A stretch of DNA of 22,365 nucleotides, from NCBI GenBank assembly GCA_900752015.1, contig CAADTZ010000078.1:1-22365 (forward strand). The letters run 5' to 3'. The DNA comes from an uncultured Collinsella sp. GTDB lineage: Bacteria; Actinomycetota; Coriobacteriia; Coriobacteriales; Coriobacteriaceae. Every line of letters starts with the position of its first letter. Position 1 is the stretch's first letter. Of this stretch, positions 16,292 to 22,365 are shown piece by piece. Below the pieces are notes generated by a model. It had not been told where the DNA came from. It saw only the letters and a list, made by a program, of their open reading frames with translations, and did not search any database. The position numbers were made by a program, and so were the translations under genes.

Positions 16292-16873
16292 CTAGCGCCT
16301 CGCATGGGCGCCGATCGGCCGAGTCGCATGGCGCACCAACGCCGCCGTCAGCAATACCAACAGCATGGCGATGACATAGCCCGCAGCATCGAATCCTAAA
16401 TCGATAACGTCGAAATGCCTGCCGGGAACAAAGATCTTATGTACCTGATCGCCAACGGAGCAGGCGGCGCAAAAGAGCAATACGGGCACGCAACGGGAGC
16501 ATACGCTCCACGGACGCCTGGAAAAGCAAGCCACGACCACCGAGGCGAACAATCCGACGAAGAAAAACTCTACGGTATGGGCAACGCGACGGACGTTCGT
16601 GCCCACCCACATGCGAATGGAAGCAAGTCGGCCAGACCGGACATTCGAGGCAGCCGAATCGGTGCCCCCGGTCATTCCGTTCTCCGCCTGAGCTTCACCC
16701 GTGGCATCGACAGCCTGAACGCCCGTAGCCTGACCCTCCACCACACGCGCGGTGGACTCGCTCAGCAACGACGTCTCCACCGCATTTTGCTCCGTCAGCA
16801 CCCAGATGCCCGCCAGCGTTGCAGCGAACAGAACGATCGCGGTCCATCCGATTATTTGTTTTACGCGCGCCAA
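16292..16873 (-). CDS. VanZ-like family membrane protein
   Basis: This 193-residue integral membrane protein has a first membrane segment at about 9-27. A hydrophilic Ala/Gly/Thr/Ser-rich stretch (about 28-85) is followed by further hydrophobic segments. The VanZ-like signature appears as VRRVAHTVEFFFVGLF, then CSVGDQVHKIFVPGRHFDVIDLGFDAAGY, in which the D/E-x-Q, PGR and D-x-x-x-D/N-x-x-G positions are recognisable. The family is named after VanZ (teicoplanin resistance), but most members have unknown function, so resistance should not be assumed. The start is TTG at 16873, with a strong AAGGAGG 7 nt upstream. It lies just before the mur operon on the same strand, separated by a terminator. 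Confidence 0.8.
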   Translation of the reverse strand: MARVKQIIGWTAIVLFAATLAGIWVLTEQNAVETSLLSESTARVVEGQATGVQAVDATGEAQAENGMTGGTDSAASNVRSGRLASIRMWVGTNVRRVAHTVEFFFVGLFASVVVACFSRRPWSVCSRCVPVLLFCAACSVGDQVHKIFVPGRHFDVIDLGFDAAGYVIAMLLVLLTAALVRHATRPIGAHARR

Positions 16874-16977
16874 GGGTCAACCTCCTTTTTTGAATATCAG
16901 CGAGTGTAGCCCCAAATGGCATCGTCACCGTATCAAAATTTGAATCGCAACAGGAAGCGACAAAGCGACGCAAAACC

Positions 16978-17583
16978 CTACCCCGCCTCGCGCATCCAGC
17001 GATCGAACGTCCCCACGCACACGCCCAGGCACTTTGCTGCCTGGCTGCGGGTAATATCGCCCGCCTCATAGCTATCGCGCACCAGCTCAAACTGAGGAGG
17101 GCATGGCTTGCGAGGTCGACCGAAACGGACCCCTCGCGCCCGCGCCGCTGCAATCCCCTCCGCCTGGCGCCGATGGATATTCTCGCGCTCCACCTGCGCC
17201 ACGTAGCTCAGCAGCTGCAGCACAATATCAGCAATCAGGGTGTTAGTCACATCCGGCGCGCCGCTGGCCCTGGCGCGCGTGTCAAGCAATGGCATATCCA
17301 ACACCACAATGGCAACCCCGAGCACCTTGGTAATGCGTCGCCATTCCTCAAGAATCTCGGAGTAATTACGGCCAAGTCGGTCGATAGAAAGCACCACCAG
17401 CACGTCCCCGTCTCCCAGGACGTGCAGCAGCTCGCGATAACGCGGTCGATCGAAGTCCTTGCCGCTCGCATGGTCGGCATAAATATTCGCCGAGCCCACG
17501 CCATAGGCGCCCAGCGCATCCAGCTGCCGATTAAGATTCTGATCGCGCGAACTCACCCGCGCATAACCGTACACCGTCGCCAT
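16978..17583 (-). CDS. Small serine recombinase (resolvase/invertase family)
   Basis: This 201-residue site-specific recombinase has an N-terminal catalytic domain starting MATVYGYARVSSRDQN, with R9 and nucleophile S11, then LSIDRLGRN (D68, R69, R72) and the long E-helix region QVERENIHRRQAEGIAAARARG. A C-terminal helix-turn-helix (about 172-200: GDITRSQAAKCLGVCVGTFDRWM) completes a normal small resolvase/invertase. Catalytic residues look intact. The ATG at 17583 is preceded by GGGGATGAG; an in-frame TTG at 17613 has no ribosome-binding site. No transposase, plasmid gene or obvious invertible segment is adjacent. Base composition is like its neighbours. A cluster of inverted repeats at 17601-17661 sits directly upstream and may be its binding site or operator. 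Confidence 0.9.
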   Translation of the reverse strand: MATVYGYARVSSRDQNLNRQLDALGAYGVGSANIYADHASGKDFDRPRYRELLHVLGDGDVLVVLSIDRLGRNYSEILEEWRRITKVLGVAIVVLDMPLLDTRARASGAPDVTNTLIADIVLQLLSYVAQVERENIHRRQAEGIAAARARGVRFGRPRKPCPPQFELVRDSYEAGDITRSQAAKCLGVCVGTFDRWMREAG

Positions 17584-17600
17584 CTCATCCCCGCTTTCTT

Positions 17601-17661
17601 GTAAACCTGCCAAAAGGGACAGGTTTATTTTGGTAGGTTTTACCTCTCAAATAGCAGGTAA
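17601..17661. repeat. Clustered inverted repeats upstream of the recombinase
   Basis: Three nested or adjacent inverted repeats share an AGGTTT-like motif. TAAACCTG (17602-17609) and CAGGTTTA (17620-17627) pair perfectly over 8 bp. GTAAACCTGCCAAAA (17601-17615) pairs with TTTTGGTAGGTTTTAC (17628-17643) with one mismatch and one extra base. TTACCT (17640-17645) pairs perfectly with AGGTAA (17656-17661). Placed immediately before the recombinase start, this is a candidate recombination site, autoregulatory operator or both. Confidence 0.7.
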
Positions 17662-17707
17662 GCGGGCGGCCGAGCAGACGGCAAGGTAGCCACGATTCAA
17701 ATGCGAA

Positions 17708-17729
17708 GGGCGGTCCCGAAAGGCCGCCC
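17708..17729 (-). terminator. Candidate terminator after rnr
   Basis: GGGCGG (17708-17713) pairs with CCGCCC (17724-17729), with a further CC/GG-type extension around CGAA. It lies about 30 bp after the rnr stop. The minus-strand T run is poor (TTCGCATTTG), so termination may be weak. Confidence 0.55.
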
Positions 17730-17759
17730 TCCGCTCCCCCACCATGAGTCGGGATTTGG

Positions 17760-19895
17760 CTAATGGATAAGCTTAAAGTCCAAGTGCCCACGCGTGGTAT
17801 TGACGCGCGAGACCTCGATAATCACGCGCTGCCCCAGCTCGTAACGGGTGCCCGTGTCGGCACCTGTGAGCGTGAGCGCGTCCTCGTCGAACTCGAACCA
17901 CTCGTTGCCCAGACTCTTGATCGAAACCAAGCCTTCGACCTGCGTTAGGTCCAAGCGCACAAAAAGGCCCATGCTGCTAACCCACGAGACGGTTCCGGCA
18001 TAGCGCTCGCCCAGACGGTCCTCATAGTACTGGGCAATCTTGATCTTTTGCGTCGCATGGCTGGCGGCATCTGCCGCGCGCTCGGCATCGCTGCATGCGC
18101 GGCAGATCTGCGGCAGAATGCGCGGCAGTGACTCGCGCCCCTTGCCGATCAGGCGCGGCGTACGGACCAGGGCGTCCTTGCCGCCCAGCTGCTCATAGGC
18201 CAACTGCAGCTTGAGTACGCGGTGCACCACCAGATCGGGGTAGCGACGGATGGGACTCGTAAAGTGACAGTAGCACGGCGCGGCGAGCGCAAAGTGGCCC
18301 TCGTTGCGCGGCTTGTACAGCGCGCGCTGCATGCTGCGCAGAAGCAGCGTGTTAACGAGCGGTGCGTTGGCCGTACCGGCGGCAGCATCAACTGCAGCCT
18401 GCAGCTCATCGGGGCTCCCCAGGGCAATACCGGCAGCACGGCGATCGTCGATGATGCCTAGCTGCGCCAGCGCAACGGCGGCACCGTGCAGGCTATCGGG
18501 GCTCGGATCCTCATGCACGCGATAGCAGGCCTCGATATCACGGTCTGCCAGCCACTCTGCAACGCACTCGTTGGCGAGCAGCATGGCTTCCTCGATAAGC
18601 GACGTGGCACACGAACGCTCACGCGCCACAATCTGCACGGGCACTCCGTCCTCATCCAATAGAGCGCGAATCTCGGCTGTGTCAAAATCGACTGAGCCGC
18701 GGGCGCGACGAATACGACGGCGAAGTTCGGCGAGTTCGTTAGCGGAGACAAGGAAATCGCCGAGGTCGATGTTGTAGCCGCGGGCGGCCTCCTCGCACGC
18801 AAGACCGCGCTCAAGCGCTTCCTCGCGCGAGGTCTCGGCAGCCGCAACATCCTCGGCTGCACCCTCCAGCACCGAATACTCAACCGCGCCGGCACACACC
18901 AGCAGCGCCTCGGCGCCGTCATAGTCCATACGCACACGCGAGCGAATCACGCTGGGATACGGATCGTAATGCCGCACGCGACCCTGCGCATCGAGCTCGA
19001 TATCGACGGTAAACGCAAGACGGTCCTCGTCAGGGCGAAGCGAGCACAGGTCATTGGACAGGCGTTCGGGCAGCATGGGAAGCACGCGATCGGCCAGATA
19101 CACCGATGTCGTACGATGGCGAGCCTCAAGATCGATATGCCCGTCCCAAGCCACATAGTGTGAAACGTCGGCGATATGCACACCCAGCTTGTAGCCACCC
19201 TCGGGCGTGCGCTCCAACGAAATGGCATCGTCAAAGTCGCGCGCGTCGACCGGGTCGATCGTGATGACAAAGCGGTCGCGCAGATCGCGGCGGAGCGGGT
19301 CCTTAAGCGCCGCGGACACATCGAGCGAAAGCCCCTCGGCCTCGTCCAGCGCGGCCTCGGGATAGCTATCGGTATAGCCGTAACGCGCCATCACATATTG
19401 AACGCCCAAATCGGGCGCGTCATCTCCGCCAATGCGGCGCTCGATCGTCACGGTACCCGATTCCAGGCGCGTCGGGTAGGTCAAAATGCGCGCGACAACA
19501 GCATCACCCGGGTGGACACCCAGACGATCCGCCGAGGTATCCTCGGGCAGAATGAAGAAGTCGGCCTTCAGACGCGAATCGAGCGGCTCGATCACACCGA
19601 GCGGACCGGCGGTCTGGTACGTGCCCACCACGCTTATGGCTGCACGCTCAACCACGCTTTCGATCACGGCGCGCCGCTCACCGTGCGGGCTGTTCTTAAT
19701 GCTCACGGCAACGGTATCGCCATCCATGATCTCGCGCTTACCGCGGCCCATGACCTTGTAGTCGCCGTTTTCGGTTACAACGTAGGCGCTATGCTCATGG
19801 AGCTGCACGCGCCCGGTCAGGCTCGGACGGCGTTCGCTGCGCACCGGCCCGCGCTGATTGCGAGCTCCACGCTTATGCTTGTTATTGCGCCCCAT
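17760..19895 (-). CDS. rnr: Ribonuclease R family 3'-5' exoribonuclease
   Basis: RNase R degrades structured RNA from the 3' end and takes part in RNA quality control, including mRNA released by trans-translation. The 711-residue protein has a short Arg/Lys-rich start (MGRNNKHKRGARNQRG), cold-shock-like OB domains (about 25-195), the RNB catalytic domain, and a C-terminal S1 domain (about 630-710: YAGTVSWVSSMGLFVRLD). The catalytic aspartate cluster is TIDPVDARDFDDAIS (D214, D220, D222, D223), and HFTSPIRRYPDLVVHR is the second conserved block. It lacks the long N- and C-terminal extensions of the 813-residue E. coli enzyme, as many Gram-positive forms do. The ATG at 19895 has AGGAGG 4 nt upstream. 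It is separated from ftsX by a terminator. Confidence 0.96.
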   Translation of the reverse strand: MGRNNKHKRGARNQRGPVRSERRPSLTGRVQLHEHSAYVVTENGDYKVMGRGKREIMDGDTVAVSIKNSPHGERRAVIESVVERAAISVVGTYQTAGPLGVIEPLDSRLKADFFILPEDTSADRLGVHPGDAVVARILTYPTRLESGTVTIERRIGGDDAPDLGVQYVMARYGYTDSYPEAALDEAEGLSLDVSAALKDPLRRDLRDRFVITIDPVDARDFDDAISLERTPEGGYKLGVHIADVSHYVAWDGHIDLEARHRTTSVYLADRVLPMLPERLSNDLCSLRPDEDRLAFTVDIELDAQGRVRHYDPYPSVIRSRVRMDYDGAEALLVCAGAVEYSVLEGAAEDVAAAETSREEALERGLACEEAARGYNIDLGDFLVSANELAELRRRIRRARGSVDFDTAEIRALLDEDGVPVQIVARERSCATSLIEEAMLLANECVAEWLADRDIEACYRVHEDPSPDSLHGAAVALAQLGIIDDRRAAGIALGSPDELQAAVDAAAGTANAPLVNTLLLRSMQRALYKPRNEGHFALAAPCYCHFTSPIRRYPDLVVHRVLKLQLAYEQLGGKDALVRTPRLIGKGRESLPRILPQICRACSDAERAADAASHATQKIKIAQYYEDRLGERYAGTVSWVSSMGLFVRLDLTQVEGLVSIKSLGNEWFEFDEDALTLTGADTGTRYELGQRVIIEVSRVNTTRGHLDFKLIH

Positions 19896-19972
19896 GGCGC
19901 CTCCTAACTATCGATTGCGAACTCCAAAGAGTCTACCCAAATGATTCGCTTTCCTGCCGTCCCCTAGGGATC

Positions 19973-20005
19973 AAAAACGGGCCGCCCCATAAGAGACGAC
20001 CCGTT
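19973..20005 (-). terminator. Terminator of the ftsEX operon
   Basis: AACGGG (19976-19981) pairs with CCCGTT (20000-20005), extended inward by CG/CG. On the minus strand the stem ends in TTTTT. It follows the ftsX stop by about 25 bp. Confidence 0.85.
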
Positions 20006-20029
20006 GGAAGGGATGAATTCCAAGCATGC

Positions 20030-20950
20030 CTACACGCGCAGGTAGCGGCGCATGGCGATGGCAGAACCAAAGAGACCGATAATCACACCGACCAGAATCA
20101 GCGCAGCATAGGTCACCAGGTAGTACTGCATCGGCAGGGCAAACGACATCCAGCCGATGCTCTCCTGCAGACGCGGAATCATCAGATTGCGCAGCAGCTC
20201 CAGAACGCCGATGGAAAGCAGCGAGCCCAAAATGGCCTGCAGCACGCCCTCGGTGATAAACGGGCCACGAATGAAGCCGTTGCTGGCGCCGACCAGACGC
20301 ATAATCGCAATCTCACGACGACGCGCCGTGATGGACAGGCGAATCGTGTTGTTGATGAAGATGAATGCGATAAAGGTCAGAAGACCAACGAGCACCACGG
20401 CGGCGATGCGGATGTAGTTGGTCACCTGGAACAGGCGGCTCACTTCCTCCTGGCCGTACAGCACGCTCGCGTTGACGTCGCCGTCATCCGCGATCTTCTG
20501 GAAATCGGCATCCTTCTTGAGCTTCTTTGCCGTGCTCTCGACCTTGGACGGATCGTCCATCTCAATAGCGAAGGAAGCCGGCAGCGGGTTCTGGCCATCG
20601 AGCGCGCTCATGGTGGCGTCGGCGTTGCCCGACATCTTGCTCGTATACTCGGCCAGCGCGTCGTCCTTGTCCTTATAGGTCACGGACTTGACGTTATTCC
20701 ACGTCTTAAGCTCGGCCTCAAAAGCCTGAACATCGGCCTGATCGGCGTCATCACTAATGAACGCGTTGATGACAACCTGATCCTCGACGGTGCCGATCAC
20801 GGAGTTCAGCATCGCAGAGCCCATGATGAACAGGCCGATGATAAACAGCGAAAGGAAGATCGTGATGACGGCGCCGAGCGAGGTAGTCCAGTTACGGAAG
20901 AAGTGGCTGATTGCCTCTTTGAAGGAGTAGCCCACGTTAGTTGGTGCCAT
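20030..20950 (-). CDS. ftsX: Cell division protein FtsX (permease-like subunit)
   Basis: FtsX is the membrane partner of FtsE; the pair controls peptidoglycan hydrolases at the division site. The 306-residue protein has the family topology. A short cytoplasmic N-terminus (VGYSFKEAISHFFRNWTTSLGAV) leads to TM1 at about 22-46 and an extracellular domain at about 50-178. Three more segments lie near 183-205, 230-255 and 273-298. Between TM2 and TM3 is the conserved NTIRLSITARRREIAIMRLVGASNGFIRGPF. It ends IAMRRYLRV. The ATG at 20950 overlaps the end of ftsE by 14 bp, and a GGGGAGG lies 11 nt upstream inside ftsE, so the two are translationally coupled. The last gene of the operon, it is followed by a strong terminator. 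Confidence 0.97.
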   Translation of the reverse strand: MAPTNVGYSFKEAISHFFRNWTTSLGAVITIFLSLFIIGLFIMGSAMLNSVIGTVEDQVVINAFISDDADQADVQAFEAELKTWNNVKSVTYKDKDDALAEYTSKMSGNADATMSALDGQNPLPASFAIEMDDPSKVESTAKKLKKDADFQKIADDGDVNASVLYGQEEVSRLFQVTNYIRIAAVVLVGLLTFIAFIFINNTIRLSITARRREIAIMRLVGASNGFIRGPFITEGVLQAILGSLLSIGVLELLRNLMIPRLQESIGWMSFALPMQYYLVTYAALILVGVIIGLFGSAIAMRRYLRV

Positions 20951-22157
20951 AGTTGCCGTAACCTCCCCTCTCCTGGTCGCGGATGACGTGGCCGCCCTCG
21001 AGGGCGATCACGCGACGGTGCATGCTATCGACCATCTCGCGGTCGTGCGTGGCGACGATCACGGTGGTGCCGGTGCGGTTAATACGCTCAAGCAGCTTCA
21101 TGATGCCCAGCGAGATCGCCGGGTCGAGGTTGCCCGTGGGCTCGTCGCAGATCAGCAGCGGCGGACGGTTGACCATAGCACGGGCGACGGCAACGCGCTG
21201 CTGCTCGCCACCGGAAAGCTGGTCGGGCAGCGAGTCCATCTGATCGGCCAGACCGACCAGGCGCAGCACCTCGGGCACCTGGCTGCGAATGACGCCCTTG
21301 GGCTTGCCGATGCACTGCAGGGCAAACGCCACGTTTTCGTAGGCGGTCTTTTGCGGCAGAAGCTTAAAGTCCTGGAACACGGCGCCAATCTGGCGGCGCA
21401 GGAACGGAACCTTGCGGTTCTTGATCTTCATGAGGTCCTGACCGGCAACCAGGATGCGGCCGCTCGTCGGCTTGACGTCGCGGTTGAGCGTCGACAGCAG
21501 CGTGGTCTTACCCGAGCCGGAGTGACCGACCAGGAAGACGAACTCGCCCGGATAGATCTCGATGTTGATGTCGTCGAGTGCAGGCTTGTTGGGCTGTGCC
21601 GGATAGATCTTGGTGACATGCTCCATAAGGATGACGGGCTCGACACCGGCCTGCTTGGCCATCTTCTTGCGGCTGGCCTGCGGATCGATGGGCGCAAACA
21701 CCGACGTAAAATCGGGGTTGTTGAGCGCGTTATCGAGGCTTGCGACCTCGGCTGCCTGATCGCTCTCGACCACCGGGGCAGCAGGCTGCGTGGGGTCGGG
21801 AATAGCGGCAAAGAGACCGGACTGCGCAGGCTGAGGAGCCGGCGTCGCAGGGGCCAAGGGGTCGGGAATGCCGGCCATGGTAGGCTGCGGCGTGGCGGCA
21901 CCAGCCTGAGGCTGCTCCACGCGAGCGGTCACGGCCTGAACGGGCTCAAACCCCGCCGTGCCGGAAAGCGCGACATCGCTGGTTGGATTGTAGGCAAAGG
22001 GATCGGATGCCGGCTGTGCCTGATCTGCCGGCTGAGCGGGGGCCTGAGCAACAGGCTGGCCCTCTGAATCCGGAGTGGCGAAACGACTGCCCTGGACGCC
22101 TGCCTGCGTCTTGGGGGCATCATCGCCCGCACCGGAGGTACGGAAGTGGTTACCCAC
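20937..22157 (-). CDS. ftsE: Cell division ATP-binding protein FtsE with a long disordered N-terminal extension
   Basis: FtsE is the ABC-type ATPase of the FtsEX complex at the cytoplasmic face of the divisome. The ATPase core spans about 173-395: Walker A GHSGSGKTT (211-219), Q-loop VFQDFKLLP, signature LSGGEQQ (314-320), Walker B LLICDEP (334-340) and switch H371. Ordinary FtsE is about 225-230 residues; this one is 406. Residues 1-172 are Pro/Ala/Gln-rich with little hydrophobic content, contain two IPDP motifs (97-100, 119-122), and look disordered. The start is GTG at 22157, with AAGGAG 5 nt upstream, which supports the long form. An internal ATG at codon 166 lacks a clear ribosome-binding site but could give a short form. 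The extension's role is unknown. Confidence 0.95.
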   Translation of the reverse strand: MGNHFRTSGAGDDAPKTQAGVQGSRFATPDSEGQPVAQAPAQPADQAQPASDPFAYNPTSDVALSGTAGFEPVQAVTARVEQPQAGAATPQPTMAGIPDPLAPATPAPQPAQSGLFAAIPDPTQPAAPVVESDQAAEVASLDNALNNPDFTSVFAPIDPQASRKKMAKQAGVEPVILMEHVTKIYPAQPNKPALDDINIEIYPGEFVFLVGHSGSGKTTLLSTLNRDVKPTSGRILVAGQDLMKIKNRKVPFLRRQIGAVFQDFKLLPQKTAYENVAFALQCIGKPKGVIRSQVPEVLRLVGLADQMDSLPDQLSGGEQQRVAVARAMVNRPPLLICDEPTGNLDPAISLGIMKLLERINRTGTTVIVATHDREMVDSMHRRVIALEGGHVIRDQERGGYGNYGTN

Positions 22158-22202
22158 TGGTGCTCCTTATCGTCGTGCGTTTAAACTACATGAGCGCTTT
22201 GT

Positions 22203-22227
22203 ATTTTAGCAGCATTAGCTTTGCTGC
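22203..22227 (-). promoter_or_regulatory. Weak candidate ftsE promoter with overlapping hairpin
   Basis: On the minus strand TAAAAT (22203-22208) is a -10-like hexamer about 45 nt before the ftsE GTG. It is directly preceded by the stem GCAGCA/TGCTGC (22209-22214 with 22222-22227) around a 7-nt loop. No good -35 lies at the right distance, so a regulator may be required, or this may not be a promoter. Confidence 0.3.
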
Positions 22228-22292
22228 ACATAAGAAGCATGGCGTGGTTAGGGATCCCGTCGGCCGCCTTGATTCTCATTTTCATTGCAACA

Positions 22293-22334
22293 GCCTCAGG
22301 ACTCAGCGCAACGCGTTGCGCTGAGTCCTGAGGC
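22293..22334. repeat. 42-bp perfect palindrome upstream of ftsE
   Basis: The 21 bases 22293-22313 (beginning GCCTCAGGACTCAG) are the exact reverse complement of 22314-22334, with no central loop; the centre is ACGCGT. Neither side has a T run, so it is not a standard terminator as it stands. Folded RNA would have a small loop at the centre. It lies about 135 bp before the ftsE start. Confidence 0.9.
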
Positions 22335-22365
22335 GCGAATCCGGGTAGGCAACCCCAGAGGGGCC

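Noticed and set aside
17584..17613. Upstream TTG start for the recombinase
   Set aside because: No ribosome-binding site precedes it and the family N-terminus begins at MATVYGYARVSS. The region is instead occupied by inverted repeats.

Overview
The window reads as a stretch of chromosome from a high-GC anaerobic actinobacterium of the class Coriobacteriia, most like Collinsella. That assignment is an inference from protein character and gene content: GC-rich codon use, a clostridial-style GltD cysteine motif, a rubredoxin/flavin reductase pair, a MurNAc-6-phosphate catabolic operon and an actinobacterial-type FtsEX. It has not been checked by a database search. Almost every gene lies on the minus strand. 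The exceptions are an Nramp metal transporter and a small 136-residue protein gene on the plus strand.

Layout. 1-5793 (minus): glutamate synthase, gltB then gltD, with gltD running off the left edge. 5794-6315: a non-coding region between divergent genes, holding three tandem hairpin units with an exact 80-bp period. 6316-7572 (plus): Nramp/MntH-type Mn/Fe transporter. 7724-8459 (minus): a rubredoxin and a flavin reductase-like protein, which look like the separated halves of a high-molecular-weight rubredoxin. 8587-10043 (minus): a TPR protein overlapping smpB, with a long hairpin in the smpB 3' region. 10141-10308 (minus): tRNA-Gln(CUG) and tRNA-Glu(CUC) with their own promoter and terminator. 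10585-10995 (plus): a short protein resembling the N-terminal part of a MarR-like regulator family. 11015-11184: a second hairpin array, three 46-bp units at an exact 62-bp period. 11192-11551 (minus): an ArsC/Spx-family reductase.

11644-16087 (minus) is a peptidoglycan-recycling operon read in the order murR (RpiR-type regulator), murQ (MurNAc-6-P etherase), murP (PTS EIIBC transporter), an internal terminator, then mupG (DUF871, 6-phospho-muramidase). MurP would import and phosphorylate MurNAc or MurNAc-GlcNAc, MupG would split the phosphorylated disaccharide, MurQ would remove the lactyl ether, and MurR would sense the pathway. Upstream lie a VanZ-like membrane protein and a small serine recombinase with a cluster of inverted repeats in its 5' region. 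17760-22157 (minus) carries RNase R and the cell-division pair ftsE-ftsX. FtsE has an unusual N-terminal extension of about 170 residues. A 42-bp perfect palindrome lies near the right edge.

The most unusual content is non-coding. Two unrelated short-motif arrays, about 5 kb apart, share one geometry: the motif alternates in orientation at a fixed pitch (40 bp in one, 31 bp in the other). In the first array both arms of one unit carry the same three base changes, so pairing is preserved.
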